Positions 57,323 through 64,000 of a stretch of DNA of 64,000 bases are shown here, piece after piece. Positions within the stretch are counted from its first letter, which is position 1. Each line of letters opens with the position of its first letter. The position numbers and the translations under genes are program-made. Source of the stretch: Marasmius tenuissimus (taxonomy: Eukaryota; Basidiomycota; Agaricomycetes; Agaricales; Marasmiaceae); NCBI GenBank assembly GCA_029532415.1, contig JAQOTA010000050.1, positions 3,410,001 through 3,474,000 on the forward strand, given 5' to 3'. A model generated the notes under the pieces. It had not been told where the DNA came from. It saw nothing but the letters and a program-made list of their open reading frames with translations, and ran no database searches.

Positions 57323-59553
57323 ATGGACCCAGATAATCTACCTCTCAGCACCGAATCTCTTCGCGCAGGTGCGACAAGTATGCAAACATACGATCCTGGT
57401 GCTTCCTCTTCGACGTCGGACTCGGTCGAGATGAAGGAACTTGGTGGCAAATCCTCCGAGACCAAGAACCGCGCCAAAAGGGAGGACAAGAGGACATCCG
57501 GCGTTTCTGTCACAGTGGTCCAAGTAGAAGCTGGGACTGGACTCGAAAGGGACCTCCTCATTGTGGATTGGGATATAGATGATCCTGAAAACCCTAGAAA
57601 GTGAGTGCTTACAAGGTTGTCACGTCCTCCACCGTGCTCATAAACATCTTGCCCACAGCTGGTCCAGACGCAGGAAATTCACGTGCACTACCCTACTCGC
57701 AGCTTTGACCTTTCTTACCCCGCTATCCTCCACGATGATTGCCCCGGCTGGAAGGACTATTGCAGAGGAATTCCACATAACCGACGAATTCATCGTGAAC
57801 ATGGTCACTTCTGTTTTCGTTTTGGCTTATGGTCGGTGGTGTAACGCGGTTCACTTCAAGCCTCTGTCGTACTGACCCTTTCCACCCAGCATTTGGACCC
57901 TTGATCATTGGTCCTCTCAGTGAGATATTTGGGCGCAGATGGGTGGGGACGGCCTCCAACATCGTTTACTTTGGCAGGTTCTTCTATTACGTGCGAACCC
58001 GCAAAGTCGCTGACATGCATATCAAGTTTTTAATCTTGCCTGCGGATTCTCCCAAAACACAGGGCAACTTATAGCATTTCGCTTCCTCTCTGGGATCGGA
58101 GGGAGTGCGCCCTTTTCTGTTAGTGGTGGGATCCTTGGAGACATATGGTCGGCTGAGGAGAGAGGCACTGCCAATGGACTCTACACAGTTGGCGCAGTCT
58201 TGGGTACAGGTGTTGGACCTGTTTGTGGAGCCTGGATTGCCGAAAAGACGTCGTGGAGATGGGTGGTATGCATGTCAAACCTTTTCACCGAGACGCCTTC
58301 TCAAGATCACACACAGTTCTGGGCGACAAGTGTCGTGGACGGAATATTCGTCGTTCTGTTCTTTCTACTTCTGGATGAAAGTAAGCCGTTCAGTTTCGAT
58401 GATCGCAACGAATTCTGGAAGTCTAAGGTTTTCTCCCAGCATACCCTCCTGTCCTTCTCGCCCGGCGCGCCGCGAAACTCCGAGCCCAACGTGGACTACC
58501 GAAAGGCGATCTCAGTGTCATCCGGACTAAGTACGAAAGCCCGGATTGGACGTAAGCCACTCTTTGGATTCCGATTATCTATTGACTTAACATGTTTGTT
58601 AGACTGGGTGCATTTATATGGAAATCTGTGATACGTCCGTTTGAGCTCACGATACAGGAGCCTATTATACAAGCTGTCGGAGCGTACATGACGTTTCTGT
58701 GAGTTTGTGTCCGCCAGTTTCTTTGTTTCCGTGTGCTCAGGTTTACAGATACGGTCTTGTCTACCTTGTACTCACGACCATTCCCGACATAACTCTAGTC
58801 CTCAGACAAGAAAGCCTCGGCGTGTCTGGCTTGCATTACATCGCTCACTGCATCGGTGCTGTGGGGGCGGCATACTTCAGCATGCGTACGCTTGATCCCC
58901 TGTACCGGTATCTCAAAACTCGCCATGATGGGCAAGGGCGGCCTGAATTTCGATTGCGTTCGTTATCTTTCTTTTAGTTCGGTCTCTTGGCTCACACCTG
59001 TACAGCCGTACTCATCCTTGGGACAATACTTCTTCCAATTGGGACCTTGATAATAGGCTGGACTGCTTCACCACGGCTGCATTGGATCGGAACTGATGTG
59101 GTGCGTCCCGTTCACCCTACCGTCCACAGCATTACTAACACGACCTTAGGGACTTCTTCTCGTCGCGGCAGGGACAGACTTGAACTTCCAGCCTATGACC
59201 ACCTACCTTATAGACGCGTTCACTTTGCACGCGGCTTCTGGTAAGGGCTAGCGTGCTGTGTTCACGGCTTATACTGACGGCTTTGCAGCCCTCGCCGCCG
59301 TCACCTTCTTCAGGTCTATCGCGGGTTTTGCCTTCCCTTTATTTGCGCCTGCCATGTTCCACCGGCTGGGATATGGGCTGGGGTGTACAGTCCTCGCCGT
59401 GATAGCGATCGTTTTGGGTTGCCCGACGTGAGTGCTACTTCTGTGTGGCGGAACCAGTAGTAGCTAACGTGGCCCAGTCCCTTCATACTATGGCGTTACG
59501 GCCCGACCCTACGTGCAAAGAGTAGATACTCTGCCGGACCCTCCACGGATTGA
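57323..59553 (+). CDS. MFS transporter, drug:H+ antiporter 1 type
   Basis: Major facilitator of the DHA1 group, likely a plasma-membrane exporter. After a long cytosolic N-terminus (MDPDNLPLSTESLRAG ... ERDLLIVDWDIDDPENPRNWS) come helices including TLLAALTFLTPLSSTMIAPAG, FIVNMVTSVFVLAY, AFGPLIIGPLSEIFGRRWVG with the motif A-like GPLSEIFGRR, and FRFLSGIGGSAPFSVSGGILGDIWSAEERGTANGLYTVGAVLGTGVGPVCGAWIAE (motif C region). The C-terminal six helices are present (YGLVYLVLTTIPDI, LGHTCTAVLILGTILLPIGTLIIGW-like, FPLFAPAMFHRLGYGLGCTVLAVIAIV). It ends SRYSAGPSTD. Eight or more introns. Divergent from the P450, which suggests product export. The substrate is unknown. Confidence 0.9.
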
Positions 59554-59981
59554 CAGTGGCCAGTCTTCATCCTGTTTTAACTTCCAATGTATTTATAAAG
59601 CCCTCTGAGCGCTGCACTCCCTTGGGTCGCTGTATATAGTCGCAGATAATTATACACTAGACCAATATTACCTAAAGTCTCGCCGTTGAGGGAGCTTCTC
59701 ACTCGACGTCACGCTCAAGCCAGGCAATCTCTGCCCCTCACCTTTAAATTCGGCTACTAGTCAATGCGGCCGTCAGGAGACTCAAACGCAACGGAGCTCC
59801 ACCTGATTGCGTCCTCCATCCCACCGAAAAGCAATCGTAGAGTCTGACTTGGGAGACTACGACGGAGCACTCCCTTGGAGTCCCTTTTACATACATCAGG
59901 TTCATTGACCAGCCATCCCATCATCTTGTCTGCGAAGAAGTCTGTATCATAGCTCAGGTTCGTAATGGTGAAAATACGACA
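59554..59981. other. Intergenic between convergent MFS and lactonase genes
   Basis: 428 bp, two 3' UTRs; no gene seen. Confidence 0.5.
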
Positions 59982-61716
59982 TCAAGGATGTGCGCCTAGT
60001 GGGAAGCCCTTTGCAGCAATCTTAGCGAGGTATACTGCAGTCTCAGCTAGAATAACAAGCCGCCCGTCGCCAGCGAAGACCATTTGAGCTGCAGTGGTTC
60101 CGACGAAAAACTTTCCGATCAAGTCCCCGGAAGAGTTCCATACCTGAAAGGGTTGAGCCCCGTGAAAGGCATCTGCAAAGTGGCAGGTTCACTCACCTGT
60201 ACTCCATCACCTGTTCCACTGTAAACATTACCATTCGCGTCGACCTGAATTCCATCTGGAATACCGGCGTCGGTATACGCAAAAACGCGTCGGTTTTTGA
60301 AAGCGTGCGTCTGGGGGTCGACATCGTACGCATAACTAAGTTCGTTGATGACCGCAATGTGAGCATGTAGCCTCGATACGCCGGAGGACCAATATAAGGG
60401 CTCACATAGTGGAAGGCTTGGTCTGGTCAAGGCCGGACTTGCCTGCTACACCCGTGTCGGTTCTGCCGGGAAAACAATATCTCGCCCTTTTATCTCGCAA
60501 AGGAGTAACAAGTTCAGCACGTACATGTAGGCCAAAGCTCCATCCTGAGTGAAAGCAATTCCATTGCACTTTTCAAATCCGTCTGCGACTACGCGAATTG
60601 AACCACTTTCTGGGTCGAATCTATAGACCTGTTCGGGCATCATAGGTTGAGGACGAAAGTCATTGACGTATCCATATCTGAAACTGGTGTATGAGGACGG
60701 CGAGTAAAACTTCTCCGGCGAGCGAGGGTCGAGTACGTACGAGACGTCGGTAAAGAAGAATCTTCCGCTGGGATGGATCTTGATGTCGTTTAGAGAGTTG
60801 AATTGGCGCCCGTAGAAGTTATCCAGGAGAACCGTTGCATTATAAGGTGGGAGAGGGTTAACCAAAGCCACCGATGGAGGGCGGGGGCCTCTTCCGGAAG
60901 TCACGAAGGCCAGGGAGCCTCTGAAGGGTCCAGTACCCCCGTTCGTCATCTTGTGAATGCCGATGAGATAATTTCGTGGGGGGTTCTTTACTGTAATTAA
61001 TGAATACCTGAATAGTCTCCGGCAGATCGATCTTCAAGTATGAGTAGCCTTCTTGTCAGCACGACTCGGCAGAGTCACTGTTATTACCTACTCACCGTGG
61101 TGAAAGGAACGTTGACCACCGATCGATTTTCCACCGCTAATGCGCGCTCCGCCTCCTCAAGACTGATCTTACTGACCGCATTGTTGTGTTCGAGATCGCT
61201 CATGCCCAGCTTACTTCCAGCATTACTTGCGAAGAATACCTCATCAGTTGAGGGGTAATAGACTGGAGCCTCGTGCGCAAAAGCAAAGGTATCGTTACGA
61301 GCGATTTCGCGTATTGAGGCATTTTCTCCCAAAACCGCGAGGAAGGAGGCGTCGAATACTTGGAAGAAAGGTGGTACTTTGGAAGTGGGGTTGAAAAAGG
61401 AACTGTTGTCGAATGCATTCGTCCGGAAGGTGGCATTTTCGCCCATCACATTGTATGTAAGGGGATTGACCATCTAAAGAACACACGTTAGATACGGAGG
61501 AATCATACCAAAATATGGCGATCATCCCGACCGCAGACTTACTACAGCCTGTGGGATGGTATCCAGTATTGACACGACTTTGTGAGCAGCTTCGCCATTG
61601 ACACCATTGACGCAGGTGTACACAAACAATGCGGCGGCGACAACGAGAATTCGAGATCTGAACACGGAAGGTTGGCCTCTTGATGCTTGCCAGAGCTGAT
61701 GGTGAAAGCCCTTCAT
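59982..61716 (-). CDS. SMP-30/gluconolactonase-type lactonohydrolase, membrane-anchored or secreted
   Basis: Six-bladed beta-propeller hydrolase of the SMP-30/lactonohydrolase group, which opens lactone rings. Start MKGFHHQLWQASRG with an N-terminal hydrophobic segment ILVVAAALFVYTCVNG (signal peptide or anchor). Blades: FAFAHEAPVYYPSTDEVFFASNAGS, NVPFTTVSIDLPETIQMTNGGTGPF, FNSLNDIKIHPSGRFFFTD, GFEKCNGIAFTQDGALAYMTDT, and AGIPDGIQVDANGNVYSGTGDGVQVW. The Asn/Asp metal ligands of NDI, CNG and PDG are all present. It ends FPLGAHP. Many N-glycosylation sequons fit a secreted path. About five introns. The neighbours suggest a role with a terpenoid lactone, which is inference. Confidence 0.87.
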
Positions 61717-62596
61717 TCGTCGCCGTGTGGAAGATGGGGATGGACAGAGTTGAGGGGAAAGCGTTGCCGATAGAACGACAGGGTTGAACACAAGATGCCA
61801 CTGAAACCCTGCATTCGCTCCACGTTTTTCACATACATTAAATGACTTTTAATATGCGAGGGCAAGGGAATATCGGTTATTTCAAGGCTCATCGAGTCGT
61901 TCATCATCTTCTGGGACGATTTTGAGGGAGTTCCGGCCAGAGGCAGGTTGGTCCGACTGTGGTCGACACAAGGCTTGAACCACCCGGACAGCGGCAGGTG
62001 GAATCGCCGCAACGCATAAGAGCTACAGGTACACTCCAGCAGCCCACTTTATCATAGAGATGTCCTCGCGTTGGAGGGAGTCTCTCACAATATAGATTCA
62101 TAGAGCTCCGAGATGTTAGTACAGTTCCTGGAATTTGAGGTAAGGAATCCGAAACATGAGTATATGGCCAGTTTTGAATACCTCTTGAGTATGACCTGCC
62201 CATGAAGCCTCCGATACAGCTGATTATGCACCGAGTGAACAGAGTTGTGGCAGCTAGGAACCCAACATTGGGGAACAACTTCAAATCGCGCGTTCGTGAC
62301 GCGCACGGTCGCGACTGACAGCACACGCACGTGATACTGCATAGCCATTCCTGGGCACTGCCACCAGTGCTTCAGTTTGCCCACCAAGACTTTTTTAGGA
62401 CGAAACTAAGGGCTATTCAACTATGGTGAGGCGATTGGTTCCATATATCAACCAAGTATATAGTAATGTGTACAAGATTCAATATTTAAAAAGCATAGTT
62501 GAGTATGCTATGCCACTGGATTGGACACTATACGAGTCCGTCTAATCTGCGATAATACGTTAACTTAAACGATGGTCCTTCGCCAACCATCGGAGT
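61717..62596. other. Intergenic: lactonase promoter and terpene cyclase 3' flank
   Basis: 880 bp without a recognisable gene. A+T-rich around 62440-62570. A 7-bp hairpin (CGATGGT ... ACCATCG) at 62570-62592 lies just after the cyclase stop codon. Confidence 0.5.
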
Positions 62597-64000
62597 CTAC
62601 GAAAATACCGTGGACCGCACCATCCATGTGGTAGCGACACCGACGCTCAACCCGCAGATCGCCCCGACCCATGCACTGATGGACAAAAAGTGAGGGAGGG
62701 TGCAACGGTACGAAGACTACTACTTACCGTAGATCCGATTCATTGGCCATCTTGGTCGTTTTGGATAAAGTCACGGAACGGTTGCTAAGACTGTTTGTTA
62801 GCATCCCGCTCGCAAAATATTATGATAAAGACCGACCTCATGCTTTTCGACTGCAGCAGCGGCCGCAGCTCGCCATCTAGCGCCGATAAGGATATCTCGG
62901 ACTTCAAGGTGGCGGGAGCGCTGGCTCTTGACCGTTTCTGTCGAAGTAGCTTGTCGTGGGCCCTGATAGCGTTGATGGCCAGGGCTGTCGTAAAGCCTCG
63001 ATTGGCGATGAGAACGCCGTTCGAACCATACTTGTAGAACCAGCCGTCTGGCCAGCCGCCATCAATGCTCTGCATTTCACGAAGCGCGACGACGTCAACG
63101 GAGGCATCAATTCCTTCCTCAGCGCAGCATATGACACGCATAGCGAGTGCCAGCGCATCTCCCTTCAGACCGACGCGTTCACGACACCGCTCAATGTACA
63201 CACGGCCCAGCCGTTGACGAGCTATAGGCGAAATCGCCAGAAGTCGAGACAAGAAGCTGGAAAAATGTGGAATCAACTTTCAATCGACCAGAAAAGACGA
63301 GGAGACTCACTATAAGAATGCCTCTGCAGGTTCGTAGTAGCGCGTGCCTTCGGAGAAAGCACGATACTTGAGAACCTGTTCGACCCAATCAAACGTTTCC
63401 GTCACCTCATGGCCGCGACCATGACTGTGGAAGAGGGTAAGCACGTTGACGCAGACGACAGGATCGATTCGCGGTCTCGTGGGATCGAAGTAAACTTGGA
63501 GAATATCATCGTGATTCCTGAGTTTGAGAATGTCGTCCATGATCTGATGCTTCTTCGAGGCAGGCAAGTGGTCAGAACAAGTCAGACCAATGGAAGTGGT
63601 ATCGGCGTCGCAAGGGAAGACAGCGGTAGTGAGCTCTCCTTGACCGCGGAAGAAATTGAAGACGCCGTCGTATTTGGTATATTCGACGAGGGACGGGTCA
63701 TGGGTGGCTTCGAGGATGAGAAGTTGGGCGAAGTTCTCCTTAATCGTGACGCCGGTAGACGTGTATGAAAGATGGTTGCGAGCATTGGCCTTCAGAAAGG
63801 ACTGCCCGCGTTCGACGGGATCGCCACAAATGTTGAGGAGACTCTGCTGAACGTTGTCGAAAGTGTCGTAGACAATGCCATGGATACCAAACGAGCGAGC
63901 TACGAGAACGTTATCGAGCTTGTCGTCGACGAAAACTGTCCGGGTGGGATCAGCCCCCGTCGTCTCGAGGACGTGACGATAGAAGCCGATGTTGGGCTTT
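62597..64000 (-). CDS. HAD-domain/class II terpene cyclase, drimane type, 5' partial
   Basis: Bifunctional terpene cyclase of the HAD-TC family, as in fungal drimane and merosesquiterpene pathways: a class II domain protonates farnesyl diphosphate to a drimanyl skeleton, and the HAD-like domain can dephosphorylate. In the window the HAD part has KPNIGFYRHVLETTGA and TVFVDDKLDNVLVARSFG (motifs III and IV). The class II motif is DADTTSIGL at 63592-63609, the DxDTTS general acid. The remaining cyclase part has EMQSIDGGWPDGWFYKYGSNGVLIANRGFTTALAINAI. The last exons add MANESDLRAWVGAICGLSVGVATTWMVRSTVFS, a hydrophobic tail, and the stop at 62597. Three introns are seen; the N-terminal HAD part lies beyond 64000. 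Confidence 0.85.

Noticed and set aside
61717..62326. Minus-strand open frames between the lactonase and the terpene cyclase
   Set aside because: Cys/Arg/Ser-rich reading without motifs; typical antisense or intergenic noise.
1..64000. CRISPR arrays, bacterial operons, rRNA
   Set aside because: No spaced repeats, no Shine-Dalgarno layouts and no rRNA-like sequence; the organism is eukaryotic by its introns.

Overview
The window looks like a chromosome segment of a filamentous basidiomycete, probably an Agaricomycete. Nearly every gene is split by many short introns (about 48-75 nt, mostly GT-AG with a few GC-AG). The protein set fits a mushroom-forming or crust fungus: a GPI-anchored chitin deacetylase, a GCK-III kinase with a long tail, a vacuolar endopolyphosphatase, and a HAD-type drimane terpene cyclase. 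I read 29 genes by hand-splicing the six frames. The exact species cannot be told from the sequence alone.

Layout. 1-5.4 kb: HIS6 (5' end outside the window), RPL35 and a GCK-III protein kinase, all on +. 6.5-17.8 kb: a minus-strand run of chitin deacetylase, TFIIF alpha, a bHLH transcription factor and the ELG1/ATAD5 PCNA unloader. 18.1-22.0 kb: a JMJD7-type hydroxylase, an unknown small gene and a CCDC47/DUF1682 ER protein. 22.0-24.2 kb: the largest gene-free stretch. 24.2-31.5 kb: a LONRF-type RING/Lon protein (with an apparent one-base frameshift), the Rab geranylgeranyltransferase beta subunit, glucose-6-phosphate dehydrogenase, a short THOC5-like protein and a UBC8/UBE2H ubiquitin conjugase. 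31.7-35.5 kb: three membrane-protein genes, two of them tandem MARVEL-like paralogues. 36-44 kb: acetoacetyl-CoA synthetase, an unknown small gene and endopolyphosphatase. 44-54.4 kb: an RFX factor, BFR1, NHP2 and a PX/PXB protein (YPR097W type).

54.6-64 kb differs in character from the housekeeping genes before it. It holds a cytochrome P450 divergent from an MFS exporter, a secreted or membrane-anchored SMP-30-type lactonase, and, running off the right edge, a HAD-fold/class II terpene cyclase with the DADTTS signature. Together these look like the left edge of a drimane-type sesquiterpenoid gene cluster. This is the best candidate for an undescribed system here.

Most of the rest is conserved housekeeping. 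Several divergent pairs share short promoters (LONRF/BET2, NHP2/YPR097W-like, G6PDH/THOC5, ELG1/JMJD7). I saw no rRNA, convincing tRNA, CRISPR array or intact transposon.
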